Assembly (NCBI GenBank): GCA_028277105.1
Contig: JANQHO010000008.1
Span: 1 to 64,000, forward strand
Reading direction: 5' to 3'
Length of the DNA stretch: 64,000 bases
DNA from: Owenweeksia sp.
Lineage (GTDB): Bacteria > Bacteroidota > Bacteroidia > Flavobacteriales > Schleiferiaceae
Under the pieces are notes generated by a model. It had not been told where the DNA came from, did not search any database, and saw only the letters and a list, made by a program, of their open reading frames with translations. Positions 51,239 to 60,223 of the stretch are shown one piece after another. The position numbers and the translations under genes were made by a program. How positions within the stretch are numbered: position 1 is the first letter of the stretch; every line of letters begins with the position of its first letter.

Positions 51239-53830
51239 TTATTGTATGATCAACCTCCTTGTTTCGGGTTGTCCATCAGCTATTATTTTAAGGATATAGA
51301 TCCCGGCCTTCAGTTGACTTACGTCAATACTGGTATTGTTTGTATTGTGCAATTGTTCCTGGTATACCAATTGCCCCGTAGCAGTGAATAATGTTAAGTC
51401 TGTATTTTTACTGCCATTTACAATAGAGATAAAAACCTCATCATCAGCCGGATTGGGATATACCTCTACCAGAGTTATATTGATTTCACTTTGTCTGTTG
51501 TCAGCTGGCTTTTCACTTATCCCTTCTAACAAAACAACAGAAGGTTGATTATCATCTCCACTACCATTTTCAGAGCTTTGTGTTATTCTTGCTCCCGGTG
51601 GCACCACGGTAATATTGAAGCTGTCGGAGACGGCATTACCATTTACATCAGTAGCAGTATAGATAACTGCAGTAGTTCCATAAGGAAATGAGTCACCTGG
51701 ATGATTGGTCTTGGTAAGACTTTGTACTCCACAGGCATCGCTGGGAGTGGGAGGGGTCCAGTAAACCACCGTACTGCTGTCACTGGACGTCACCGTTTTA
51801 TCATTTGGCATATTATTCAGTACCGGAGCAACATTATCTTCAACCACTACCAGGGCCTCGGCAGTAGAAATATTATTGCTGCTGTCTTTAACCGTAAGTG
51901 TTACCGGTACACCGGGATCGCCAATACCCACATCCATTCTGAAAGTAAAACCTCCCCTATCATTATTAATGGTATTGCGGATAGCGAGGATCACTTCATT
52001 AGTTCCTGTCTGAAAGATATTGGCCAGTGTATCAGAGGTTACAAAGTCAAATTGATCCCCACCATTGTTGCCATTAACGATATTTCCGCCTTGCTCAAAC
52101 TTAAGGTCGTGAGCCGCTCCGCCAAAATTATCGGTACTGAAGCTATACTCACCTGCTAAAAGGTTGCCATTGATATAGATCTCCATATCATCATCCACCC
52201 GCATACGAACTCTGGCGCTAAGATCAGCTATACTGCTAAGGTTGAATATCTTACGGTAAAAGGTGACGTCATTTAATGCTCTTATAGTTTCTGAGCCTGG
52301 AATGGGAACAATGCTTACCCAGGAATAAGGTTGACCTACTTCTACACTATCGGTAAAAGTGGAATCAGCCGGTATGGTTTGAGCACCCGTCCAGGGAAAA
52401 GTAAGGGAATTGTTGGTATTCACTACGGTGCTCTTGTTCCAGCTACTATCAGAAACAACGGTAACTCCCTGTACAAAACCTACATCATTACAGTCAAAAG
52501 AAGATACATCTATTGAAAGCTCAGCTATACCACAATTATCTGAACTTCCGTTGTCTACATCATTAGCTGTGATTGAGGCTTGTCCATTGGCATTCAGTTG
52601 AACGGTAATATTCTTTGCTAAAGCAAGCGGAGCCTCATTATCACTGGCAATAATGCCAGATGAAGAAGTAGCAGTACAACCATTCGCATCGGTGACCGTT
52701 ACACTGTAAGTTCCGGCACTTACCCCAGTTATGGCGGATGTAGTAGCTCCATTATTCCACAAATAGGTGTAAGGGGTTACCCCACCTGTTGCAGCCGCTG
52801 TAGCTCCACCGTCAGCTGAGCCATTGCAGGTAGCATTGCTGTCTACTGCTGTATTTGCAGTTAAGGCTACAGGCTCAGTAATGGTAGCGCTAGCTGTAGA
52901 GGTATTGGAGTTGGCATCGGTAATAGTAACGGTGTAGGTTCCCGCTGCCAAACCTGAAATAGTATTGGTAGTAGAGGAAGTGTTAGTAGTTGTAGATCCG
53001 TTGGACCAGGTATAAGAAAAGTTAGGTGTGCCATCGGTAGCAGTAGCGGTAAGTGAACCTGTACTTTCACCATTACAGGCTACATTGACCTGGCTGCTAA
53101 TGGATGCTATCACATTGGAAACAGGTGGATTAATCGTAAAGGGAGTGGTTGTACAAGGCGAAGCATAAGGAGTGCTATTATCACTAACCCAGTTAGCCGG
53201 GTTGTTTATAGCGGCCAATAATTCTACTCTAGTACCGGTGGTCAACGTACAATTATAGCGGGCATTATCCTGCTCTGTAACGCCTGGAAAAAATGATATG
53301 GCATGAACACTATCGGTTAAACCTGAGGGTAAGGCAGAAGAAGTAGTATTGTCACTAGCTCCGGTATTCCAGCCCGAAATACTGTCATAGTCGGAAATAT
53401 TGAAGTCCCCGCTAATGCCCGCTATGAAAGTAGGGTTAGTTGATGATCCCTGATAGCATAATATCTGGTCTCCGGCAAAAAGGCTCAATTTTGTGAGATT
53501 AGCTCCTGTTATAGATACTGTACCTATATTGGGAGTAAAAGTAGTTCCGCTTACTGTTACTACTGTACCTGCAGTTATAGTTGAAGTAATGGTTACTGTA
53601 ATTTCAGATTCGCTGGCAAGGCTGTAAAAAGTTGAATCATTCCAGCCCAGGTCAGTGAACTTAATGGTTGTTCCGGAGCTGATATCGGTGAGAGTAATAA
53701 AGGCCCAATCATCGTTGCCATCGGTATTGTACATTACAAAGGCAATATCCCCTGGTGAAAGACTTTGAGCGCTCAAAATTGAAGGCAAAAATGCCAGAGT
53801 GGTTAACAGTAAAAAAGTCATTCTTTTCAT
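51239..53830 (-). CDS. large T9SS cargo protein with SprB repeats and an HYR domain
   Basis: The 863-residue protein has a signal peptide (about 1-21) and an N-terminal beta-sandwich (about 25-225, DIAFVMYNTDGNDDWAFITL). Two SprB repeats follow (about 240-395, each with VxCNGxxxGxxTATATDGTPxxYxW). Next come a region around 400-650, an HYR-type repeat (about 675-755, VLNNMPNDKTVTS) and a sorting domain (about 785-863, VYPNPADDEVFI to RRLIIQ). SprB-type repeats are known from the gliding adhesin SprB; with only two repeats this is a smaller surface adhesin or structural protein. Confidence 0.88.
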   Translation of the reverse strand: MKRMTFLLLTTLAFLPSILSAQSLSPGDIAFVMYNTDGNDDWAFITLTDISSGTTIKFTDLGWNDSTFYSLASESEITVTITSTITAGTVVTVSGTTFTPNIGTVSITGANLTKLSLFAGDQILCYQGSSTNPTFIAGISGDFNISDYDSISGWNTGASDNTTSSALPSGLTDSVHAISFFPGVTEQDNARYNCTLTTGTRVELLAAINNPANWVSDNSTPYASPCTTTPFTINPPVSNVIASISSQVNVACNGESTGSLTATATDGTPNFSYTWSNGSTTTNTSSTTNTISGLAAGTYTVTITDANSNTSTASATITEPVALTANTAVDSNATCNGSADGGATAAATGGVTPYTYLWNNGATTSAITGVSAGTYSVTVTDANGCTATSSSGIIASDNEAPLALAKNITVQLNANGQASITANDVDNGSSDNCGIAELSIDVSSFDCNDVGFVQGVTVVSDSSWNKSTVVNTNNSLTFPWTGAQTIPADSTFTDSVEVGQPYSWVSIVPIPGSETIRALNDVTFYRKIFNLSSIADLSARVRMRVDDDMEIYINGNLLAGEYSFSTDNFGGAAHDLKFEQGGNIVNGNNGGDQFDFVTSDTLANIFQTGTNEVILAIRNTINNDRGGFTFRMDVGIGDPGVPVTLTVKDSSNNISTAEALVVVEDNVAPVLNNMPNDKTVTSSDSSTVVYWTPPTPSDACGVQSLTKTNHPGDSFPYGTTAVIYTATDVNGNAVSDSFNITVVPPGARITQSSENGSGDDNQPSVVLLEGISEKPADNRQSEINITLVEVYPNPADDEVFISIVNGSKNTDLTLFTATGQLVYQEQLHNTNNTSIDVSQLKAGIYILKIIADGQPETRRLIIQ

Positions 53831-53873
53831 AGTGAATTCTTTTAGTTGATTATTGGTTTAGATTTAATGCTAA

Positions 53874-53881
53874 CAAATTTA
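53874..53881 (-). promoter_or_regulatory. -7 element of the SprB-repeat protein gene
   Basis: The minus strand reads TAAATTTG, an exact TAnnTTTG, 44 bp before the ATG at 53830. I see no correctly spaced TTTG. Confidence 0.5.
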
Positions 53882-53951
53882 ATCTGGTATGATGGCTAAG
53901 GCTCTAAGTATTTATTCCTGTTTTAATGGGTATAATTACCTGATTTAAAAT

Positions 53952-53982
53952 AAAAAGCCCGGTGCGATACACCGGGCTTTTT
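53952..53982 (-). terminator. terminator after infB
   Basis: AAAAAGCCCGGTG (53952-53964) pairs perfectly with CACCGGGCTTTTT (53970-53982) around a 5-base loop. It lies 25 bp beyond the infB stop and closes the rimP-nusA-infB transcript. Confidence 0.93.
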
Positions 53983-54006
53983 AAAATTTTAATATTCTAT
54001 CTATAT

Positions 54007-56772
54007 CTAACTCAAAGTCTTCTTCACTTCAACCTGTTCAAAACCCTCTATAATGTCACCTACTTTAATATCATTAAAGTTTTGAATATTTAAACCACAT
54101 TCATAATCTTTTTGTACTTCCTTAACATCATCTTTAAAGCGCTTGAGCGAGCCTAGTTCTCCCGTATAAACCACCACTCCGTCACGTATAAGACGAATCT
54201 TGGTATTGCGGGTTATGGTACCGTCCAAAACATAACAACCGGCAATAGTTCCTACTTTAGAAATCTTAAAGGTCTCGCGCACTTCAAGATTACAGGTAAC
54301 TTTTTCCTTTACATCAGGAGAAAGCATTCCTTCCATGGCATCTTTGATCTCATTGATAGCATCGTAAATGATGGAGTAAAGACGGATATCTACCTGCTCT
54401 TTTTCTGCCAGCTTGCGGGCATTGGCCGATGGCCTTACCTGGAAACCTACAATAATAGCATCTGAAGCGGTGGCTAAAAGAATATCAGACTCACTGATCT
54501 GCCCTACTGCTTTGTGAATGATATTCACCTGTATTTCAGCTGTACTGAGTTTTTGAAGGGAATCGGAAAGTGCTTCAATGGAACCATCCACATCACCTTT
54601 AACAATGATATTGAGTTCCTGGAAATCACCGATGGCCAAACGTCTGCCGATCTCTTCGAGGGTGAGGTTCTTCTGGCTCCTGGCGCTTTGTTCCCGCTGT
54701 AACTGGGTACGCTTGGTAGCTATGGCTTTAGCCTCGCGCTCATCATCCATTATTACAAAATTATCCCCTGCCTGAGGGGCACCGTCTAAACCTAAAATAG
54801 TAACAGGCTTGGCCGGACCAGCTTCTTTTACTTTATGTCCTCTTTCATCCAGCATAGCTCTTACTTTACCACTATACTGACCAGCCAGGACGTAATCACC
54901 TATACTAAGCGTTCCATTCTGTACCAGGATGGTAGAAACATAGCCTCTTCCTTTGTCTAAGGATGCTTCCACTACCGTTCCGGTAGCATTGCGATCAGGG
55001 TTAGCCTTAAGCTCCAGTAATTCAGCTTCAAGCAGTACCTTCTCCAATAATTCATTTACTCCCTGTCCTGTTTTCGCAGAAATATCGTGAGATTGTATTT
55101 TTCCTCCCCAATCTTCTACTAAAAGATTCATCTGAGCCAAAGATTCTTTGATCTTATCGGGATTTGCCGTTGGGCGGTCTACTTTGTTAATGGCGAATAC
55201 AATAGGAACCCCTGCTGCCTGGGCATGGCTGATGGCCTCTTTGGTCTGAGGCATCACATCATCATCTGCCGCGATAACAATAATAGCTACATCTGTTACT
55301 TTGGCCCCCCTGGCCCGCATAGCGGTAAAGGCCTCATGACCGGGGGTATCGAGGAAAGTGATGTGTTGTCCATCTTCCAGTTCAACCGAATAGGCACCAA
55401 TGTGCTGGGTAATACCCCCTGATTCTCCGGCAATAACGTTGGCCTTGCGAATGTAGTCGAGCAATGAGGTTTTTCCATGATCCACGTGCCCCATCACCGT
55501 TACGATAGGAGCCCTGGCTTCCAGATCCTCATCCTTGTCTTCTTCTATTTCGATGGCCTCAGTAACATCGGCACTTACAAACTCTACGCTGTAACCGAAT
55601 TCTTCCGCCACTATATTGAGTGTTTCACCATCCAGACGCTGGTTCATGGTTACCATTAAACCGAGTGACATACAGGCGGAGATCACATCATTAACGGATA
55701 CATTCATCATGTTGGCCAGCTCACTGGCCGTTACAAATTCAGTAACCTTAATGGTCTTGCTTTCTTCCTCCTGGCGCATTTCGTCCAGGGCTTCCTGTTC
55801 CCTCCGTTCCTGGCGTTTTTCTCTTCGTATTTTAGAAGCTTTGGATTTCTTGCTGCCTCCGGTGAGTTTTTCAAGGGTTTCCTTAACCTGTTTTTGAATT
55901 TCCTCTTCCGTGAGTTCCCGCTTGGGCTCCGCCTTGCGTCCCCTGCCCCGACCATTTTTGTTATCTGAAGGGCGACCAGATCTAGCTTGGGTTTGGGGTT
56001 CTTTACTAATGCGTTTGCGCTTGGGTTTTCTCTTAAGGTCTTCTTTTTTATCTGTGCTACTGGCTACTTTCTTTTTAGGCCTTTCAAATTTTGAAAGGTC
56101 TACTTTTTCACCGGTAAATTTTGGGCCGCTGAGCTTCTCATAGCGGGTAGTTATTTTGCTTTTGTCTTCTTCTACCTTTGGTTCAGCCTCGGCTGGCTTT
56201 TCCTTTTCTACAGTTTCTTTTTTCTTATCCGGAGTCTGAGGTTGTTTTTCAACAGGTTCTGGCGCTATTTCAGCAGTCTCTGTCTTCTTTTCCGGTACCT
56301 TCTCTTCTTTAGCTTTAGCAGGAGGGGCATCAGGCTTTTCCGCTTTTTCACTTTTGACTTCAGGTAGCTTTTCTTCGGGCTTGACCTCTTTTTCAGAAGG
56401 AACAGAAGCTTTTTTATCCAGGTCTATCTTACCCACCATTTTGGGGCCTTGCAGATTGGTACGTGCCTTTACAACATTGTCCTCTTCTTTGGGTTCGGAT
56501 ATCGGCTCCGGTAATTGTTCTTCCTTCTCCCGCTCAGCTCTGAGTTTTTCTTTTTCCTCTTTCTTTTGCTGGCTTACTTTCTCAGAGGCTTCTTTCTTGG
56601 CTTTATCGGGTGCAAATTTTTCGAGAGCTATCTGAATATACTCTTCCCCGATCTTAGTGTTAGGGCGTAGTTTTTCCTCCAATCCCTTCTCCTGAAGGAA
56701 TTCAGCCAGGGTAGCAACCCCGGTATTGCACTCTTTTGCCAGTTGACTAAGTCTTAAAGACTTTTCTGCCAT
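54007..56772 (-). CDS. infB: translation initiation factor IF-2
   Basis: The 921-residue factor brings fMet-tRNA to the 30S subunit. It has an N-terminal IF2N domain (about 4-55), a long charged Lys/Glu linker (about 60-340), a second IF2N-type domain (about 345-400), and the G domain with [14 protein letters not shown] (about 429-442), DTPGHEAF and NKVDRP. Domains II-IV end with [20 protein letters not shown]. It is the third gene of the rimP-nusA-infB group, 14 bp after nusA. The long linker is typical of Bacteroidota. Confidence 0.97.
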   Translation of the reverse strand: MAEKSLRLSQLAKECNTGVATLAEFLQEKGLEEKLRPNTKIGEEYIQIALEKFAPDKAKKEASEKVSQQKKEEKEKLRAEREKEEQLPEPISEPKEEDNVVKARTNLQGPKMVGKIDLDKKASVPSEKEVKPEEKLPEVKSEKAEKPDAPPAKAKEEKVPEKKTETAEIAPEPVEKQPQTPDKKKETVEKEKPAEAEPKVEEDKSKITTRYEKLSGPKFTGEKVDLSKFERPKKKVASSTDKKEDLKRKPKRKRISKEPQTQARSGRPSDNKNGRGRGRKAEPKRELTEEEIQKQVKETLEKLTGGSKKSKASKIRREKRQERREQEALDEMRQEEESKTIKVTEFVTASELANMMNVSVNDVISACMSLGLMVTMNQRLDGETLNIVAEEFGYSVEFVSADVTEAIEIEEDKDEDLEARAPIVTVMGHVDHGKTSLLDYIRKANVIAGESGGITQHIGAYSVELEDGQHITFLDTPGHEAFTAMRARGAKVTDVAIIVIAADDDVMPQTKEAISHAQAAGVPIVFAINKVDRPTANPDKIKESLAQMNLLVEDWGGKIQSHDISAKTGQGVNELLEKVLLEAELLELKANPDRNATGTVVEASLDKGRGYVSTILVQNGTLSIGDYVLAGQYSGKVRAMLDERGHKVKEAGPAKPVTILGLDGAPQAGDNFVIMDDEREAKAIATKRTQLQREQSARSQKNLTLEEIGRRLAIGDFQELNIIVKGDVDGSIEALSDSLQKLSTAEIQVNIIHKAVGQISESDILLATASDAIIVGFQVRPSANARKLAEKEQVDIRLYSIIYDAINEIKDAMEGMLSPDVKEKVTCNLEVRETFKISKVGTIAGCYVLDGTITRNTKIRLIRDGVVVYTGELGSLKRFKDDVKEVQKDYECGLNIQNFNDIKVGDIIEGFEQVEVKKTLS

Positions 56773-56786
56773 GTAACTATTTTAAT

Positions 56787-58022
56787 TTATTCTTCAAATT
56801 CGGAACGCAATATATTGCGAACCTCTTCAATGGTTTCGATCTCAAGATCGGTTCTGGACGCCAGTTCATCTACTGAAAGATCGAGCACACTTTTAGCTGT
56901 GTCACAACCTATTGCTTTAAGCTCATCTATAATCCAGGATTCTATTTCGTCTGTAAATTCGGTTAACTCAACATCTTCGTCTTCATCCACATCGCGGTAT
57001 ACATCTATCTCATAGCCAGTAAGTTGGCCAGCCAATTTAATATTTAGTCCCCTTTTGCCGATAGCCAGGGATACCTGGTCGGGTTTCAAAAACACTTCGG
57101 CCTTTTTGGTCTCTTCACTAAAAGTGATGCTGGTAATTCTTGCAGGGCTTAATGCCCGTTGTATAAAGAGCTGGGTGTTGTTGGTATAATTGATCACATC
57201 TATATTTTCATTCCCCAACTCTCTTACAATGCTGTGTATACGACTTCCCTTCATACCTACACAAGCTCCTACAGGATCTATGCGATCATCAAAAGACTCA
57301 ACAGCCACCTTGGCTTTTTCGCCTGGCTCACGCACTACCTTTTTTACTATGATCAAACCGTCAAAAACTTCAGGTATTTCCTGCTCAAAGAGTTTTTCCA
57401 AAAATTTAGGGCTGGTACGCGACAAGGTGATAAAAGGTTTGTTTCCCCTCAAGTCTACACTCTTCACTACTGCTCTTACGGTGTCACCTTTGCGGAAAAA
57501 GTCACTGTTTATCTGCTGATCTTTGGGCAATACCAGTTCATTCTGATCATCGTCATAGATGATTACCGCCCGGGGACGGACGTGATGTACTTCCCCTGTC
57601 ATAATTTCCCCTTCGAGATCCTTGTATTTCTTATAGATTATACTGTTGTCGTGTTCCTGTATTTTTTGTACCAGGTTCTGACGAAAAGCCAATATAAATC
57701 TCCTTCCCAGATCGATCAACCGCAATTCTTCCGAAACTTCCTCGCCCACTTCAAAATCAGGTTCGATTTTCAGGGCTTCCGAAAGCTCTATTTCGAGGTT
57801 GTCATCCTCTACTTCTCCATCAGCAACAATAGTCCGGTTCCTCCATATCTCCAGGTCTCCCTTATCGGGGTTTACAATAATGTCAAAGTTGTCATCATCA
57901 CCATACTTCTTTTTAAGCTGGTTGCGGAAGGCTTCTTCAATAATGGCCATAAGAGTAACCCTATCGATGTTTTTCTCATCTTTAAATTCGGAGAAACTCT
58001 CAATTATAGCCTGATTTTCCAT
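56787..58022 (-). CDS. nusA: transcription termination/antitermination factor NusA
   Basis: The 411-residue protein contains the N-terminal RNA polymerase-binding domain (about 1-125), an S1 domain (about 135-200), two KH domains (about 225-340, with VGACVGMKGSRIHSI and SLAIGKRGLNIKLA) and a short C-terminal helical domain (about 355-411). It lacks the two acidic repeats of E. coli NusA, as usual outside Gammaproteobacteria. It affects pausing and termination, including, potentially, at the hairpin in its own operon leader (58513-58535). It starts 11 bp after rimP. Confidence 0.96.
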   Translation of the reverse strand: MENQAIIESFSEFKDEKNIDRVTLMAIIEEAFRNQLKKKYGDDDNFDIIVNPDKGDLEIWRNRTIVADGEVEDDNLEIELSEALKIEPDFEVGEEVSEELRLIDLGRRFILAFRQNLVQKIQEHDNSIIYKKYKDLEGEIMTGEVHHVRPRAVIIYDDDQNELVLPKDQQINSDFFRKGDTVRAVVKSVDLRGNKPFITLSRTSPKFLEKLFEQEIPEVFDGLIIVKKVVREPGEKAKVAVESFDDRIDPVGACVGMKGSRIHSIVRELGNENIDVINYTNNTQLFIQRALSPARITSITFSEETKKAEVFLKPDQVSLAIGKRGLNIKLAGQLTGYEIDVYRDVDEDEDVELTEFTDEIESWIIDELKAIGCDTAKSVLDLSVDELASRTDLEIETIEEVRNILRSEFEE

Positions 58023-58033
58023 ACTCTAAACTG

Positions 58034-58498
58034 TTAAAACCTAATTTCTACTCTTGTTTCTTTTATGTCTTTTACAGGGACAGTTTTTTCCCTTTTTACT
58101 TTCATTTTACCCTTGCCCTTTTCTTTGGGTATTTTTTCCTCCCATTCCAGTTTTATCTCACCATTCTCAAAAGCCATAAGCTCAGCTTTTATCACTTCGC
58201 CATTATTTAGGGTAACTTTTACCAGGTGCCCCGTATTCTTTTGATACTGCTGCTCTACTTTAAAGGGCAGGCCTACTCCAGGTGACGTTACCTCCATCTC
58301 GAAATCCTCTTCCTCCCGATCGAGATTGTGCTCAATATGTCGGCTTATCCTGGTAAGCCGCTCGAGCGACATTCCTTCCATGTGATCTGCTTCTACCTTG
58401 ATAACATTGCCGGTAGTAATCTCATAATCTACTAGAAAAGCTCCTTCTTCAGCTATTGCTTCGTGAATTAATTGCTTTACTTTATCGCTGTCGATCAT
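58034..58498 (-). CDS. rimP: ribosome maturation factor RimP
   Basis: The 154-residue protein has the RimP N-terminal domain with the DREEEDFEMEVTSPGVGLPF pattern (about 54-73) and a C-terminal SH3-like domain (about 80-153) that starts GHLVKVTLNNGEVIKAELM. RimP acts in 30S subunit maturation. It is the first gene of rimP-nusA-infB. The ATG at 58498 follows a short leader containing an intrinsic-terminator-like hairpin. Confidence 0.95.
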   Translation of the reverse strand: MIDSDKVKQLIHEAIAEEGAFLVDYEITTGNVIKVEADHMEGMSLERLTRISRHIEHNLDREEEDFEMEVTSPGVGLPFKVEQQYQKNTGHLVKVTLNNGEVIKAELMAFENGEIKLEWEEKIPKEKGKGKMKVKREKTVPVKDIKETRVEIRF

Positions 58499-58512
58499 AT
58501 ATTCCTAATAAA

Positions 58513-58535
58513 AGAGGGGACTTACGGTCCCCTCT
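58513..58535 (-). terminator. hairpin between the sirtuin gene and rimP (terminator or leader attenuator)
   Basis: AGAGGGGAC (58513-58521) pairs perfectly with GTCCCCTCT (58527-58535) around a 5-base loop. On the minus strand it is followed by TTTATTAGG. It lies 50 bp beyond the sirtuin stop but downstream of the rimP promoter (58547-58579), so it may end sirtuin transcripts, attenuate rimP transcripts, or both. Confidence 0.8.
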
Positions 58536-58546
58536 CTTAGAGCATG

Positions 58547-58579
58547 CAAATATATAACCTTTTAGTCGGTTGAGCCAAA
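58547..58579 (-). promoter_or_regulatory. promoter of rimP-nusA-infB
   Basis: On the minus strand TTTG (58579-58576) is followed after 21 bp by TATATTTG (58554-58547), an exact -7 box. The predicted start is near 58540, which puts the hairpin at 58513-58535 within the first 30 nt of the transcript. Confidence 0.72.
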
Positions 58580-58584
58580 ATACC

Positions 58585-59268
58585 TTATTCCAATATCTCT
58601 GATATCAGTTTTTTCACTCCATTTGTCGCTACATCTTTAATGTGAACTGCGCTTGGAAAATGACCCAGTTCCATTTCCGAGGGATCTACTACATAGAGGG
58701 GTACTCCTCTACCGGTATAATGCAGTAAACCTGCAGCAGGATATATATTGAGAGAAGTACCTACGACTAATACTACATCTGCCTCGCTCACAATTTCCTG
58801 GGCAGGAAGTATCATGGGCACCATTTCCCCAAACCATACTACGTGAGGTCTTAGCTGGGAGCCTTTTTCACACAGATCACCCATTTTCAGTTCCCAGCCT
58901 TCAATATCATAAACCAGGTTTTCATCTATCGAACTGCGGGATTTTAACAATTCTCCGTGTAAATGAAGTACCTGTGTGCTGCCAGCCCTTTCGTGCAGAT
59001 CATCTATGTTTTGAGTAATGATATCAACCCGGTATTTGCTTTGGAGTTCAGCGAGTGAATAATGAGCTTCATTGGGCTTACTCTCCAGAAGCTGTTTTCT
59101 TCTGGCATTGTAAAACTCTTGCACCAGAGCAGGGTTTTTAACCCAGGCTTCCGGGGTAGCTACTTCGTAAATGCTGTATTCTTCCCAAAGACCACCGCTA
59201 TCACGAAAGGTTTTAAGGCCACTTTCTGCACTGATCCCCGCTCCACTTAAAACGACTATTCTTTTCAT
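58585..59268 (-). CDS. cobB: NAD-dependent protein deacylase (sirtuin), degenerate zinc site
   Basis: The 227-residue Sir2 protein has the NAD-binding residues GAGISAESGLKTFRDSGGLW (about 9-28), the class III Tyr-x-x-Arg (YNARR, about 53-57), TQNIDDLHERAG (about 85-96) and the catalytic His in LHLHGELLKSRSS (about 104). Only one Cys remains where class III sirtuins normally have four zinc ligands: the first pair is replaced by Ser/Arg residues, and the second reads GDLCEKGSQLRP. Related Bacteroidota enzymes show the same loss. It likely removes acyl groups such as succinyl or acetyl from lysines. Confidence 0.9.
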   Translation of the reverse strand: MKRIVVLSGAGISAESGLKTFRDSGGLWEEYSIYEVATPEAWVKNPALVQEFYNARRKQLLESKPNEAHYSLAELQSKYRVDIITQNIDDLHERAGSTQVLHLHGELLKSRSSIDENLVYDIEGWELKMGDLCEKGSQLRPHVVWFGEMVPMILPAQEIVSEADVVLVVGTSLNIYPAAGLLHYTGRGVPLYVVDPSEMELGHFPSAVHIKDVATNGVKKLISEILE

Positions 59269-59352
59269 TTTAAAACTATTTCCCGATTATGGAATTATTT
59301 GGTTTTTTATATTTTTACAAGACATTTTTGATAATAAACTATTTTTCAGTAT

Positions 59353-59384
59353 TTTGAAATAATGCTTTATTGACGATACTTTTT
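59353..59384 (+). promoter_or_regulatory. promoter of the lone response regulator
   Basis: TTTG (59353-59356) is followed after exactly 20 bp by TACTTTTT (59377-59384), which differs from TAnnTTTG only at the last base. Start of transcription would be near 59390, about 34 nt before the ATG. Confidence 0.6.
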
Positions 59385-59423
59385 AGGTTCAGCTTTTGCG
59401 ATATAAATATAAATGTCAAGTAA

Positions 59424-59795
59424 ATGAAAGAAAAAGTAAAAATTTTAATCGTAGACGATGAGCCTATAATCAGGGATGCCTTATCTTTTAAGCTTACCAG
59501 AGAAGGCTACGAGGTAGCAGCGGCAGAAGATGGCGAAAAGGCGATTGAAATTATGGAGAATACTGAATTTGATATGATCATTTCCGATGTGATGATGCCT
59601 TACATAAACGGATTTGAGCTAATAAAAATACTGAAAGAAAAGGGTAGTGAGGCGCCTATACTGATGCTTACATCCCTGAATTCAGATAAAGCACTTATAA
59701 AGGCCAAAACACTGGGAGCAGATGACTTCATGACCAAACCTTTTAAACCCAGTGAACTTTCACTGCGGATCAAGAAATTATTAAAAGGCAAATAA
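59424..59795 (+). CDS. single-domain response regulator
   Basis: The 123-residue protein is only a receiver domain. The acidic pocket (Asp11 and Asp12), phosphoacceptor Asp55 in IISDVMMP, Thr83 and Lys105 are all present. The GYEVAAAEDGEKAIEIM and LGADDFMTKPFKPSELSLRIKKLL segments resemble those of OmpR-type receivers, but no output domain follows. It therefore acts by protein contact or as a phosphate relay. No kinase gene is adjacent. Confidence 0.93.
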   Translation: MKEKVKILIVDDEPIIRDALSFKLTREGYEVAAAEDGEKAIEIMENTEFDMIISDVMMPYINGFELIKILKEKGSEAPILMLTSLNSDKALIKAKTLGADDFMTKPFKPSELSLRIKKLLKGK

Positions 59796-59809
59796 TGGAT
59801 GATTGCCAC

Positions 59810-59825
59810 TTTGTTAGCTAACAAA
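59810..59825. repeat. 16-bp perfect palindrome
   Basis: TTTGTTAGCTAACAAA is a perfect inverted repeat of 16 bp, located in the 54-bp gap between the response regulator and the convergent TfoX-like gene. It can fold as a 6-bp hairpin with loop AGCT, or be a protein-binding site. A related 10-bp palindrome TTGTTAACAA lies at 61921-61930. Confidence 0.6.
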
Positions 59826-59849
59826 TTTCATGGTGTTATTTAAGAAGTT

Positions 59850-60185
59850 TTATTTTTTCTTTTTTACTTTTTGATTCCAATCCAGGGCTGTACTTACCCA
59901 AAAGTCCATATCCTCTTTACTGCTTGTTCCGTTTTGGTCAATAAGTAGCCAGCCTTTCATATTGGTTTTGCCCTTCATCACATAACGCCTCGCGCCTTCC
60001 CTCTGCAACAAGTCTTCCGTTAAAGCAGGGTCACAACTCAGCATTAAATCATCTTTGTCAACCCTAAGGCACATTTTACCATTGACCATAAAGGAAAGTC
60101 CCCCCATTTTTTCCTTCTCCTCAACATTTGGAATACTTTGAAGAGCTTCCCTGATTTTATCGGCTAGTAGAGGATTGTATGGCAT
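59850..60185 (-). CDS. TfoX/Sxy N-terminal domain protein
   Basis: The 111-residue protein has the TfoX N-terminal domain pattern: KIREALQSIPNVEEKEKMGGLSFMVNGKM (about 10-38) and the strand-turn EGARRYVMKGKTNMKGWLLID. It lacks the C-terminal domain of the Haemophilus competence regulator. Similar short proteins are frequent in Bacteroidota, with no proven role in competence. It lies 38 bp downstream of the SPOR-anchored membrane protein on the same strand. Confidence 0.85.
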   Translation of the reverse strand: MPYNPLLADKIREALQSIPNVEEKEKMGGLSFMVNGKMCLRVDKDDLMLSCDPALTEDLLQREGARRYVMKGKTNMKGWLLIDQNGTSSKEDMDFWVSTALDWNQKVKKKK

Positions 60186-60223
60186 TGCTATTTTCTTTTC
60201 AATTAACCGGGATTAGCCTCAAT

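Noticed and set aside
52700-53100. DNA repeats in the SprB-type gene as a separate repeat element
   Set aside because: The similarity is at protein level, from two SprB repeats within one gene; the DNA copies have diverged.
57159-58037. Plus-strand open frame of 292 codons across nusA
   Set aside because: It is antisense to nusA, whose S1 and KH motifs are intact. The reverse translation has no gene-like motifs, so it is a shadow frame.
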